Positions 38,773 through 47,700 of a stretch of DNA of 64,000 bases are shown here, in pieces. The number at the start of each line of letters is the position of its first letter. Position 1 is the stretch's first letter. The DNA comes from Streptomyces griseorubiginosus (GTDB lineage: Bacteria > Actinomycetota > Actinomycetes > Streptomycetales > Streptomycetaceae). The DNA lies in the NCBI RefSeq assembly GCF_001514195.1, contig NZ_KQ948734.1, forward strand, positions 997,076-1,061,075. The letters run 5' to 3'. The notes below the pieces were generated by a model, which did not search any database, was not told the DNA's origin, and saw only the letters and a list, made by a program, of their open reading frames with translations. The position numbers and the translations under genes were made by a program.

Positions 38773-39114
38773 GTGTCCCCGCGTCGCAACCGACCCAAGG
38801 GTTCCGGTTCGTCGGACCCGGCCGACCGCAGCGCCGAGGACGACCGTTCCGGCCGCTACGGCGGCTTCCAGTCCTCGACGCACTGGCAGGGCGAGGACTG
38901 GAACGTCCGGCATGTGGCGGGCGCGAGCGCGCAGGGCAAGACGTACCGCTGCCCGGGCTGCGACCAGATGATCCCGGACGGCGTCCCGCACGTGGTGGCC
39001 TGGCCCGACCACTCCGGTGTCGACGAGCGCAGACACTGGCACAAGGCGTGCTGGAACGCGCGGGACCGCCGCACCACGCGGGTGCAGCGGTCCCGTAACG
39101 CGCCGAAGTTCTGA
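38773..39114 (+). CDS. Small Cys/His protein (putative zinc-binding, often labelled ATP/GTP-binding)
   Basis: From GTG 38773 (VSPRRNRPKGSGSSDPADRS) the protein has 113 residues. A disordered charged N terminus is followed by YRCPGCDQMIPDGVPHVVAWP and RHWHKACWNARDRR. The CxxC...H...HxxxC arrangement resembles a treble-clef or HNH-like zinc site. No P-loop is visible, so the ATP/GTP-binding label used for homologues is not supported. GAGGTG at 38763 sets the start. A short terminator follows. Confidence 0.75.
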   Translation: MSPRRNRPKGSGSSDPADRSAEDDRSGRYGGFQSSTHWQGEDWNVRHVAGASAQGKTYRCPGCDQMIPDGVPHVVAWPDHSGVDERRHWHKACWNARDRRTTRVQRSRNAPKF

Positions 39115-39129
39115 GCCCTCGAAGGGCTC
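39113..39129. terminator. Short terminator between converging genes
   Basis: GAGCCCT (39113-39119), a CGA loop and AGGGCTC (39123-39129) form a perfect stem beginning in the stop codon of the small Cys/His gene and facing the ABC permease stop. Confidence 0.6.
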
Positions 39130-39143
39130 TGTCAGGGGCCCTT

Positions 39144-40022
39144 CTACACGTCCCGCTTCTCCAGCAGGGCATAGGCGCCGGCGAACGCGACGGCCGTGAC
39201 GCCGAGGATGATCCACAGCGGGTCCCAGCCCGAAGGGCCGCTGTCGGTCAGGGAGTTGGCGTAGAAGACGCTGAGCTGGTTCGGGATGGAGTACTCGAAC
39301 AGCGCCTGGCGCACGCCCTCCAGGGACTGCGAGAACATGAACAGCGCGATGACCAGCGGGGCCAGCACGACACCGATCATGATGGTGATCGCGCCTGCCG
39401 AGTGCCGGATGATCGAGCCGATGATCAGCGACAGCAGGCCGAGCAGGGCGATGTAGAGCGAGATGCCGAGGGTGCCCTTCAGCCACTCCTGGCCGGTCGG
39501 GTCGTCGGCGCCGTCCAGCAGGGCGATGTCCGCGAGGGCGACCAGGAGCACCGAGACCAGGGTGGTGACGAAGGCGACGGTGAAGAACACGATCGACTTC
39601 GCGGCCAGCACCCGCCCGCGCGAGGGGCAGGCCACCATGGTGGTCCTGATCATTCCCGTCCCGTACTCCGAGGCCGTCGTCAGCACGCCGAGGGTGATGA
39701 CGCACATGCTGCCGAGCAGCAGCCCGAAGAACCCGAACGACAGCGGGTTCTGGTCCCGCAGGTCATCCGGCGAGCTGTTGGCCGCGATCAGCGCGGCGGC
39801 CCCCAGCCCGATCCCGATCATGATCAGTACGAACACGCCCAGCGTCCACATCGTCGACCGCACGGACCGGATCTTCGTCCACTCCGAGGCGATCGCGTGC
39901 CCGAGATGGGTCCGCACCACGGGGATCGGTGAGGTGTAGCCGGTGTACGCCGGTCCACCCGCGGCCTGCCAGTTCGGCACGGCGGGCTGGGCCTGCGGCA
40001 TCGAAGGCTGGGGGGTGCTCAT
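39144..40022 (-). CDS. ABC-2 type transporter permease
   Basis: The 292-residue protein starts MSTPQPSMPQAQPAVPNWQAAGG with a Pro/Gln-rich cytoplasmic leader. Six membrane segments follow (for example TMWTLGVFVLIMIGIGLGAAALIA, LLLGSMCVITLGVL, IVFFTVAFVTTLVSVLLVAL). SEWTKIRSVRSTMWT and TASEYGTGMIRTTMVACPSR are typical ABC-2 permease motifs. Its ATG overlaps the stop of the ATPase gene (ATGA), so the two form one transporter. The substrate is unknown; the second pair nearby is clearly paralogous. Confidence 0.9.
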   Translation of the reverse strand: MSTPQPSMPQAQPAVPNWQAAGGPAYTGYTSPIPVVRTHLGHAIASEWTKIRSVRSTMWTLGVFVLIMIGIGLGAAALIAANSSPDDLRDQNPLSFGFFGLLLGSMCVITLGVLTTASEYGTGMIRTTMVACPSRGRVLAAKSIVFFTVAFVTTLVSVLLVALADIALLDGADDPTGQEWLKGTLGISLYIALLGLLSLIIGSIIRHSAGAITIMIGVVLAPLVIALFMFSQSLEGVRQALFEYSIPNQLSVFYANSLTDSGPSGWDPLWIILGVTAVAFAGAYALLEKRDV

Positions 40023-41425
40023 CGGGCGTCCTTGGGCTCGGTCGGGGTGGCGGACTGCTGCGGGGCGGATCCCTGCGGGGCGGATCCCTGCGGGGCGGGT
40101 GCGGCGGCCTGGGCGGGTGCGGCGACGGGCGCTGCCTGCTGCGGCGCGGGCGCGGGCGCGATGGCTCCGCCGGGCACGGGCTGGGCGGGCGCAGAGTGCG
40201 CGGGCGGCTGAGGGGCGCCCGGGGCCTGGCCGGGCGCCGGGTGAGCCGGGCCCTGGGAAGCCGTGGGGGCCTGCGGAGCCGTCGGGCCCTGGGAAGCCGT
40301 CGGGCCGGGCTGGGCGTACGGGTTGGGGGTGGCGGCGCCGGGGCCGCCGTACGGGTTCGCGGGCGGGTGGCCCTGCGGCGGTGCGAACGGCTGTCCGCCC
40401 TGCTGGGGCGGCGGCGGGGCGTACCAGCCCGGCTGGCCCTGGCCCGGGACCGGCATCGGGGGCTGGGCGCCCGGCGGGAGGGGCTGCATGAGCCCCTCCT
40501 TCTGGTCGATCGTGGAGCGGTAGTCCACCGCGCCCTGCGTCATCCGCATGTACGCCTCCTCCAGCGAGGCCTGGTGCGGGGACAGCTCCCACAGGCGTAC
40601 GTCCGCCTCGTGCGCGATGTCGCTGATGCGGGGGAGCGCCAGCCCCGTCACCCGCAGCGCCCCGTCCTGCTCCGGCAGCACGTGTCCACCCGCCTCGGTG
40701 ATCGCGGCCGACAGCTTCTCGCGCAGCTGGGGCTCGGTGTCCGGGGTGCGCACCCGCGCGAAGCCCGCGGAGTTCGCGGCGATGAAGTCCTGGATGCTCA
40801 TGTCGGCGAGCAGCTGCCCGCGCCCGATGACGATGAGGTGGTCCGCGGTCAGCGCCATCTCGCTCATCAGGTGGGAGGAGACGAAGACCGTGCGGCCCTC
40901 CGCCGCCAGTGCCTTCATCAGGTTGCGCACCCACAGGATGCCCTCGGGGTCGAGTCCGTTGACCGGCTCGTCGAAGAGCAGCACCTGGGGGTCGCCGAGC
41001 AGCGCGGCCGCGATCCCGAGCCGCTGCCCCATGCCGAGCGAGAAGCCCTTGGAGCGCTTCCTGGCCACGTCCTGGAGACCGACCACCCCCAGCACCTCGT
41101 CCACCCGGCGGGCCGGGATCCCGGAGAGCTGGGCCAGGCACAGCAGGTGGTTGCGGGCCGCCCGTCCGCCGTGCACGGCCTTCGCGTCGAGCAGGGCGCC
41201 GACCTGCCGGGCCGCGTTGGGCAGCCTGCGGTACGGGTAGCCGCCGATCGTCACCTGACCGGACGTGGGATTGTCCAGGCCCAGGATCATCCGCATGGTC
41301 GTGGACTTGCCCGAGCCGTTGGGGCCCAGGAAGCCGGTCACGGAACCGGGACGCACCTGGAAGGAAAGGTTGTACACAGCGGTCTTGTCGCCGTAGCGCT
41401 TGGTCAGGCCGACTGCCTCGATCAT
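40019..41425 (-). CDS. ABC transporter ATP-binding protein with long Pro/Gln/Ala-rich C-terminal tail
   Basis: The protein has about 468 residues from ATG 41425 (MIEAVGLTKRYGDKTAVYNL). Walker A is GPNGSGKST, the signature is FSLGMGQRLGIA and Walker B is VLLFDEP, so the ATPase is intact. The core ends near residue 300. It is followed by about 160 residues of PPQQGGQPFAPPQGH-, APAPQQAAPVAAPAQ- and GSAPQGSAPQQSA-type low-complexity sequence, unusual for an ABC ATPase. The partner permease also starts with a Pro/Gln-rich segment. The ribosome site at the start is weak. Confidence 0.9.
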   Translation of the reverse strand: MIEAVGLTKRYGDKTAVYNLSFQVRPGSVTGFLGPNGSGKSTTMRMILGLDNPTSGQVTIGGYPYRRLPNAARQVGALLDAKAVHGGRAARNHLLCLAQLSGIPARRVDEVLGVVGLQDVARKRSKGFSLGMGQRLGIAAALLGDPQVLLFDEPVNGLDPEGILWVRNLMKALAAEGRTVFVSSHLMSEMALTADHLIVIGRGQLLADMSIQDFIAANSAGFARVRTPDTEPQLREKLSAAITEAGGHVLPEQDGALRVTGLALPRISDIAHEADVRLWELSPHQASLEEAYMRMTQGAVDYRSTIDQKEGLMQPLPPGAQPPMPVPGQGQPGWYAPPPPQQGGQPFAPPQGHPPANPYGGPGAATPNPYAQPGPTASQGPTAPQAPTASQGPAHPAPGQAPGAPQPPAHSAPAQPVPGGAIAPAPAPQQAAPVAAPAQAAAPAPQGSAPQGSAPQQSATPTEPKDAR

Positions 41426-41537
41426 GCTCCGCACCCATCGCAAGGTTCAGGACAGCGGGGCACACGCCCCCCGTAAGGGTTAGGAGCTTATCGGGGCGCT
41501 GACGGTTCCGCTCAAATGGAAGCAAAGGCTTCCCGCG

Positions 41538-42308
41538 TCACGCGTCCCGCTTCTTCAACAGTACGTACGCCCCGATCAGGGCCGCCGCGACCCACAGCGC
41601 CATGATCCCGAGACCGCCCCAGGGGCCGTAGGGGGAGTCGTCGTCGATCGGGGTGACCACCTGCATGATCTTGCTGCCGGCCTGGTCGGGCAGGAACCGG
41701 CCGACCTTCTTCGTCGCCGAGACATTGCCCAGGATGTTGGAGATCAGGAAGAAGAACGGCATCAGGATGCCCAGCGACAGCATCGGGGAGCGCAGCATCG
41801 CCGCGACACCCATCGAGAACATCGCGATCAGGGTCATGTAGACACCGCCGCCGATGACCGCGCGCAGCACCCCGGGGTCGCCGATCTCCGCCCGGTGCGA
41901 ACCGAGCATCGCCTGCCCCAGGAAGAAGGTGACGAAGCTGGTGACCAGGCCCACGACCAGGCAGAGCCCGGTCGCCACCGCGATCTTGCTCGCCAGGAAG
42001 GTGCCGCGCTGCGGCACCGCGGCCAGCGAGGTGCGGATCATGCCGGTGCTGTACTCGTTCGAGACGACGAGCACCCCGAACACGATCATCGCCAGCTGGC
42101 CGAGGCTCATCCCCGCGAAGCTGATGAAGGTCGGGTCGAAGGAGAGCTGGTCCTTGCGGCTCATGTTGTCGAACTCGTTCTTCGACAGGGCCGAGATCAG
42201 GATGCCGAGCCCGATGGTGACGACCACGGCGAGGGAGAGCGTCCACACCGTGGACGCCACCGACCGGATCTTGGTCCATTCGGAGCGGATGACCTGGGTC
42301 GCCGCCAT
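41538..42308 (-). CDS. ABC-2 type transporter permease (second pair)
   Basis: The 256-residue protein begins MAATQVIRSEWTKIRSVASTVWTLS, with about six membrane segments. SNEYSTGMIRTSLAAVPQRG matches the first permease, so the two transporters are paralogues. GGAAGGGGAA precedes ATG 42308; a GTG two codons earlier overlaps the ATPase stop. No substrate clue is visible. Confidence 0.9.
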   Translation of the reverse strand: MAATQVIRSEWTKIRSVASTVWTLSLAVVVTIGLGILISALSKNEFDNMSRKDQLSFDPTFISFAGMSLGQLAMIVFGVLVVSNEYSTGMIRTSLAAVPQRGTFLASKIAVATGLCLVVGLVTSFVTFFLGQAMLGSHRAEIGDPGVLRAVIGGGVYMTLIAMFSMGVAAMLRSPMLSLGILMPFFFLISNILGNVSATKKVGRFLPDQAGSKIMQVVTPIDDDSPYGPWGGLGIMALWVAAALIGAYVLLKKRDA

Positions 42309-42310
42309 GC

Positions 42311-43267
42311 TCACTTCCCCTTCCAGGCGTCGCCCCAGGCCGGTTGCGGCTCGGACGGCGCGTCGCTGTGCGCGTGGTACTCGACCGACTCCGCGGTCAG
42401 CTGCATGAACGCCTCCTCCAGGGAGGCCTGTTGGGGGCTCAGCTCGTGCAGCACGATCTGGTGCTGCGCGGCCAGCTCGCCGATCTGCTCGGACTTGCCG
42501 CCGTCCACCTCCAGCGTGCCGTTGCCGGTCTCCACGACGGTGACCCCGGCCGCGTGCAGCACGTCGAGCAGCCGCTCGCGCTGCGGGGTGCGGATCCGGA
42601 CGTAGGACCGCGAGTTCTGCGCGATGAAGTCGGCCATGGAGGTGTCGGCGAGCAGCCTGCCCTGGCCGATCACCACGAGGTGGTCGGCGGTCAGCGCCAT
42701 CTCGCTCATGAGGTGGCTCGACACGAAGACCGTCCGGCCCTGCGCGGCCAGGGACTTCATCAGGTTGCGGATCCAGTGGATGCCCTCGGGGTCGAGCCCG
42801 TTGACCGGCTCGTCGAACATCAGGATCCGCGGGTCGCCGAGCAGTGCGCCCGCGATGCCGAGCCGTTGGCCCATGCCCAGCGAGAACCCCTTGGCCTTCT
42901 TCTTCGCGACGGCCGTCAGACCGACCGTGTCGAGCACCTCGTGCACCCGCTTCGTCGGGATGCCGTTGCTCTGCGCGAGACACAGCAGGTGGTTGTACGC
43001 GCTGCGCCCGCCGTGCATCGCCTTGGCGTCCAGCAGGGCGCCGATGTACGACAGCGGGTCCTTGAGCTGGTCGTAGTGCTTGCCGTCGATCCGGACGTCT
43101 CCGGAGGTGGGCCGGTCGAGGCCCAACATCATGCGCATGGTGGTCGACTTGCCCGCCCCGTTGGGACCGAGGAAGCCCGTGACGATGCCCGGTCTGACGG
43201 TGAAGGTGAGGTTGTTCACCGCCACTTTCTCGCCGTACCGCTTGGTCAGCCCCGCTAGCTCGATCAT
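42311..43267 (-). CDS. ABC transporter ATP-binding protein (second pair)
   Basis: The 318-residue protein from ATG 43267 (MIELAGLTKRYGEKVAVNNL) has Walker A GPNGAGKST, signature FSLGMGQRLGIAGALL and Walker B ILMFDEP. Unlike its paralogue it lacks a long tail and ends EPQPAWGDAWKGK. Its close partner is the permease whose start lies next to its stop. The upstream region is a 27-bp tandem repeat array, so its promoter must lie within or just before that array. Confidence 0.92.
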   Translation of the reverse strand: MIELAGLTKRYGEKVAVNNLTFTVRPGIVTGFLGPNGAGKSTTMRMMLGLDRPTSGDVRIDGKHYDQLKDPLSYIGALLDAKAMHGGRSAYNHLLCLAQSNGIPTKRVHEVLDTVGLTAVAKKKAKGFSLGMGQRLGIAGALLGDPRILMFDEPVNGLDPEGIHWIRNLMKSLAAQGRTVFVSSHLMSEMALTADHLVVIGQGRLLADTSMADFIAQNSRSYVRIRTPQRERLLDVLHAAGVTVVETGNGTLEVDGGKSEQIGELAAQHQIVLHELSPQQASLEEAFMQLTAESVEYHAHSDAPSEPQPAWGDAWKGK

Positions 43268-43370
43268 GCCGACCACGCTAGGGGCGCGCCCCTGCGGATG
43301 CCACTCCTATGGGCAAACGGAGACCGACGGAAGCGGTAAGAATCCCGCAACGGCCCCGGGGTACGGCGGG

Positions 43371-43614
43371 GGCCCGTACGGATCCCGGTACGGCGAGGGC
43401 TCGTGCGGATCCCGGTACGCCGAAGGCCCGTGCGGATCCCGGTACGGCGAAGGCCCGCAATGACCCGGGTGCGCCGAAGGCCCCTGCGGATCCCGGGTGC
43501 GCCCAAGGCTCGTACGGATCCCTGTACTCCCCAGGCCCGCCCTGACCCGGTTACGCCCAAGGCCCGTACGGATCCCCGTACTCCCAAGCCCCGCCCCGAC
43601 CCAGGTACGCCGAA
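43371..43614. repeat. 27-bp tandem repeat array, nine units
   Basis: Nine contiguous units occupy 43371-43614, each 27 bp except the fifth (28 bp). The model is GGCCCGTACGGATCCC followed by GGTACGGCGAA. Units 4, 7 and 9 form a second type with TGACCC or CGACCC in the centre. There are no spacers. The array lies between filP and the second ABC ATPase gene; the terminator arms next to filP share the GGCCCGTAC motif. As 27 is a multiple of three, all six frames give repetitive open reading, but no ribosome site supports translation. Confidence 0.9.
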
Positions 43615-43646
43615 GGCCCGTACCTCCGGGGGAGACGGTACGGGCC
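43615..43646 (-). terminator. Terminator after filP, next to the repeat array
   Basis: GGCCCGTACC (43615-43624) and GGTACGGGCC (43637-43646) are perfect 10-bp arms, about 20 bases beyond the filP stop on the minus strand. The arm equals the first ten bases of the repeat unit model. Confidence 0.65.
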
Positions 43647-43668
43647 CTCGTGCTGCCTTCAGGCGGTG

Positions 43669-44604
43669 TTACCGGGACTGCTGGGCCGGAACCCCACGGG
43701 AGATCGGCTCGTCCTCGACCGGGGAGCCGGCGGCGGCCACCGCGGCACCGGTCAGCGTGGCGAGCATCTCGCGGACGTTCGTCAGCTGGGCGTTGATCGA
43801 GTCGCGACGGTTCGTCAGGGCCGCGAGCTCACGCTCGGATTCCGAACGGATCCGGTCGGCCTTGGCGTTGGCGTCGGCCACGATGTCCTCGGCCTGGCGC
43901 TGAGCGGTCTCCACCGTCTGGCGGGCGCGGCGCTCGGCGTCGGTGCGCAGCTTCTCCGCCTCCAGGCGCAGCTGCTCCGCGCGGTGCTCGATCTCCGCGA
44001 GCCGCTTCTCCGCCTTCTGCTGACGGGACGCCAGGTCGCGCTCGGACTGCTCCCGGCGCTTGGCGAGGTTCGTCTCGAAGTCGGCGGCGGCCTGCGCGGC
44101 CTTGGCGCGGGTCTCCTCGAAGAGGGCGTCCGCCTCCTCACGCTTGGACTGGGCGTCCTTCTGGGCCTCGGAACGCAGCTGAGAGGCGTCGCTCTTGGCC
44201 TTCTCGACGATCCGGACGCCCTCGTCCTCGGCCTTGGCCTTGCGCTCCGCAGCGAACGATTCTGCGTCGTTGCGGACCTGCTGGGCCGCCGACTCGGCGA
44301 GCTCGCGGTGCTGCTCGGCCGCGCGACGGGCCTCCTCGCGCAGGTCCTTGGCCTCCTCCTCGGCGAGGCGGAGGATCTTCTCGACACGCGCGCCGAGACC
44401 GGCGTACGACGGCTCGGCGTCGCTTACCTGGGCCTGGGCGTTCTGCGTCTCGAGGTGGAGCTCCTCGATGCGCTTTTCCAGGGCGGTGATGCGGGAGAGA
44501 GCGCTGTCACGGTCGGAGACGAGCTTGGAGATCCGTTCGTCCACCTGAGCGCGGTCGTACCCACGCCGCACAAGCTCGAAGCCGTAGGGGGAAGTGTCGC
44601 TCAT
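43669..44604 (-). CDS. filP: FilP (AbpS-like) coiled-coil cytoskeletal protein
   Basis: FilP is an intermediate-filament-like protein that stiffens hyphae and sits behind the growing tip with DivIVA and Scy. The protein has 311 residues. The short N terminus SPYGFELVRRGYDRAQVDERI resembles DivIVA/Scy-type N-terminal motifs. It is followed by an almost uninterrupted charged coiled coil (about 20-285) containing AKAQAAADFETNLAKRREQSERDLASRQQKAEKRLAEIEHRAEQL. scy lies just upstream on the same strand, the standard arrangement. Confidence 0.95.
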   Translation of the reverse strand: MSDTSPYGFELVRRGYDRAQVDERISKLVSDRDSALSRITALEKRIEELHLETQNAQAQVSDAEPSYAGLGARVEKILRLAEEEAKDLREEARRAAEQHRELAESAAQQVRNDAESFAAERKAKAEDEGVRIVEKAKSDASQLRSEAQKDAQSKREEADALFEETRAKAAQAAADFETNLAKRREQSERDLASRQQKAEKRLAEIEHRAEQLRLEAEKLRTDAERRARQTVETAQRQAEDIVADANAKADRIRSESERELAALTNRRDSINAQLTNVREMLATLTGAAVAAAGSPVEDEPISRGVPAQQSR

Positions 44605-44786
44605 GGGGTTCCTGTCAAATGAGACCGGTGAGGTGATAGGGGGAATCCTAGGGGCCGAAGCGGTGTGTCATCGAGCGGATACGTGTTTGATCTGGAGAAT
44701 GACACCCCTTTTGAGTGGCTAACCCAGGGACGGCTTGCCAAAAACTTGGTCAAAGGCCCCAGAAGGCACCGGATTCCAGCCGCCGG

Positions 44787-47700
44787 TCAGCTGTCCGACG
44801 GCTTACCCGAACGAGGGGCACCGACGGCCGCGCCCGCCTTGACGCCACCGTCCTTGCCGCCCGCTGGGGCCTCGAAGGATTCCAACGCCTCCAGGACGTC
44901 CTGGACACGGGAGATCTCCGTATTGATGTCCTCACGGCGACGGACGAGGACCTCCAGCTCGCGCTTGCCCTCCTCGACCGTGCGCCGGGCCTCGCGGATC
45001 GCCTCGGCCTTGAGCTCCTCGGCCTCCCGGATCAGCGTGGCCTTCTTCTGCTCGGCCTCCTTGAGCAGCCCCTCGGCCTTCTTGACCGCGGCGATGCGCA
45101 CCTTGCCGGCCTCGGAATTGGCCTCCGAGACCAGCTCCTTGGCCTTCGCCTGCGCCTTCGCGAGCTGCTCCTCGGCGGCCGTGATGAGCGCGTCGCAGCG
45201 GTCGCCGGCCGACTTCATGGTCTCGGCGGCCTCGCGGCGGGCCCGCTCGTGCAGCGCCTCGATCTCACCGGTGATCCGGTCGCGCAGCTCCTCCGCGCGC
45301 TCCCTTATGGCGGTCGCGTCCCGGCGGGCACCGACCAGCAGCTCGTCCGCGTCCGTACGGGCCTTCTCCACGCGGGCGTTGCCCTCGACCGTGGCCTCCG
45401 ACACCAGCCGGTCGGCCTCCGTGCGGGCCGCGCCGACCATGGTGTCGGCCTGCGCCTCCGCCTCCGCGGTGGTCTTGAGCGCCTGCTGCTGCGCCTCGGT
45501 GAGCAGCTTGTCCGCCTCGGCGGTGGTCTCCGTGATGAGCGTGTCGACCTGCTCGGCGACGTCCTGGCGGCGCTTGTTGGCCTCCTTGCGGACCTCGTCG
45601 AGGGTCCGGTCGGCCTCCTCGCGCGCGGAGTTGACCAGCTCCTCGGCCGCGGCCGCCGCCTCCGCCCGGACCCGTTCGGCCTCGGTGCGGATCCGCTCCG
45701 CGTGCTGCTGGGCCTGCCCCACGGTGTCCGCGGCCTCGGCGCGCAGCCGCTCCGCGTCCACGGTCGCCTCCCCGATCAGCTGCTCCGCCTGGGCCACCGA
45801 CTCCGCGCGGACCCGCTCGGCCTCCGCCACGGTCTCCGACCGCAGCCGCTCCGCCTCGGCGACCGTCTCGGTGCGCAGCCGGTCGGTGTCGGCGATGGTC
45901 TCCTCGGTGAGCCGCTCCGCCTCGTTGCGCGCCTCGGTGATGAGGGTGTCCGCCTGGGTCGCCGCGTCCGAGCGGATGCGGTTGGCGTCCTCGCGGGCGT
46001 CGGCCCGGGTGCGGGAGGCGTCCTGCTCGGCCTGGGCGATGGTGTCGGACGCCTCGGTGCGCGCCCGCTGGGCGTGCTCGGACGCGTCCGACCGCAGCCG
46101 CTCCGCCTCCGCGATCGCCTCCGAGACGGTGCGCTCGGCAAGGGACTTGGCCGCGTCCGTCTCCTCGGCGGCCTCGCGCCGGATGCGCGCCGCGTCCTCG
46201 CTGGCCCGCTCACGCTCCGAGTAGGCGTCCGAGCGGACCCGGTCGGCCTCCTCCTGCGCCTCGCGCCGGGTGCGGTCGGCCGCGTGCTCGGCGGCGGAGC
46301 GCAGCCCGGTGATCTCCTCCTGGGCCTGCTCGTGCAGCCCGGCGACCGAGTCGCGGACCTGCTGGGCGTGCTGCTCGGCGGCCGACACCATCTCCGTGGC
46401 CCGCCGGTCCGCCTCCTCGACCAGCCGTACGGCCTCGGCCTGGGCCTCCTCGACGCGGTTGCGGGCGGAGGCGAGCAGCTCCTCGCTCTGCTCGCGGGCC
46501 CGCTCACGCTCCTGGTCGGCCTCCTGGCGGGCCGAGCCGAGGTACTCCTCGGCCTCGCGGCGGCGCCGGTTGGCCTCCTCCTGGGCGGCGGCCAGCGTCT
46601 CGGACGCCTCGGTGGCGAGCCGCTCGGCGGCGGCCTGCGCCTCCGTCCGGACCCGGTTCGCGGTGTCCTGCGCCTCGGACTTCAGCCGCTCCGCCTCCGC
46701 GGCGGCCTCGGAGCGCAGCCGTACGGCGACGGCCTCGCCCTCGGCGCGGGAGGCGGACGCGTCGGACGCGGCCTCGGTGCGCAGCCGGTCGGCCTCGGCC
46801 TCGGCCTGCTGCTGGAGGGTGCGGATCCGCTCGGCGGCCTCGGTGCGCAGCCGGTCGGCCTCCTCGCCGGCCTCGCGGCGGATCCGCGCGGCCTCCTCAC
46901 GGGCCTCCGTGAGCGCCTGTTCGGCGGCGGCGAGGCGCTCCTCGGCCTCGGTGTGCAGCCGGGTCAGTTCCTCGGCGGCCTCGGCACGGCGTGCCTCTAT
47001 GGCCCGCTCGGTCTCCTCGCGCAGCTCACTCGCGGACCGCTCGGCGGCGGCCGTGATCTCCTCGGACAGCTCGACGGCCTCGGCCCGCTGGCGCTCGGCC
47101 TCGTTGCGGGTGCGCTCCAGGGTTTCCTCGGCCTGCCGGCGCAGAGTGGTGGCGCGCTCGATGGCCTCGGTGCGGACCTTCTCGCTGTCCGTGGTCGCGC
47201 TCTGGCGCAGCTCGTCGGCGTCCGCCTTGGCCTTGGAGAGCAGCTCCTCGGCGGTCTTGGCGGCCTCCTCGATCTGCTGGACGGCCTCCTTGCGGGCCTC
47301 CGCGCGGATCTTCTCGCCCTCGGCGACCGCGTCGGCGCGCAGCTGCTCGGCCTCGCCGCGCAGCCGGCGGGCCTCCTCCTGGAGCTCGACCGTCTTGGCC
47401 CGGTACTCCTTGGTGTCGTCCTTCGCGGAGCCCTTGAGCTGCTCGGCGATGTCGTGCGCCTCGGCGCGCAGCCGGTCCGCCTCGGTCTCGGCCTCGCGGC
47501 GGATCCGCTCGGCCTCCTCGGCGGCGGCCTTGGTGGTCCGCTGCGCGTCCTCCTGGGCCTTGTTGAGGACGTCCTCGGCGGTCTTGGCCGCCTTCGACAG
47601 CTGGGTGGCGCTCTCCTCGGCGGTGAGCGTGCGGGCCTTCTCGGAGGCCTCGGCGATGATCTTCTCGGCCTCGGCGCGGGCGTCCGCGACGATCTGCTCG

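Noticed and set aside
38773..39114. ATP/GTP-binding function for the small Cys/His protein
   Set aside because: There is no GxxxxGK[ST] or other nucleotide motif; only Cys/His pairs are visible.
43371..43614. CRISPR array
   Set aside because: The 27-bp units are contiguous without spacers, diverge strongly, and no cas gene is present.
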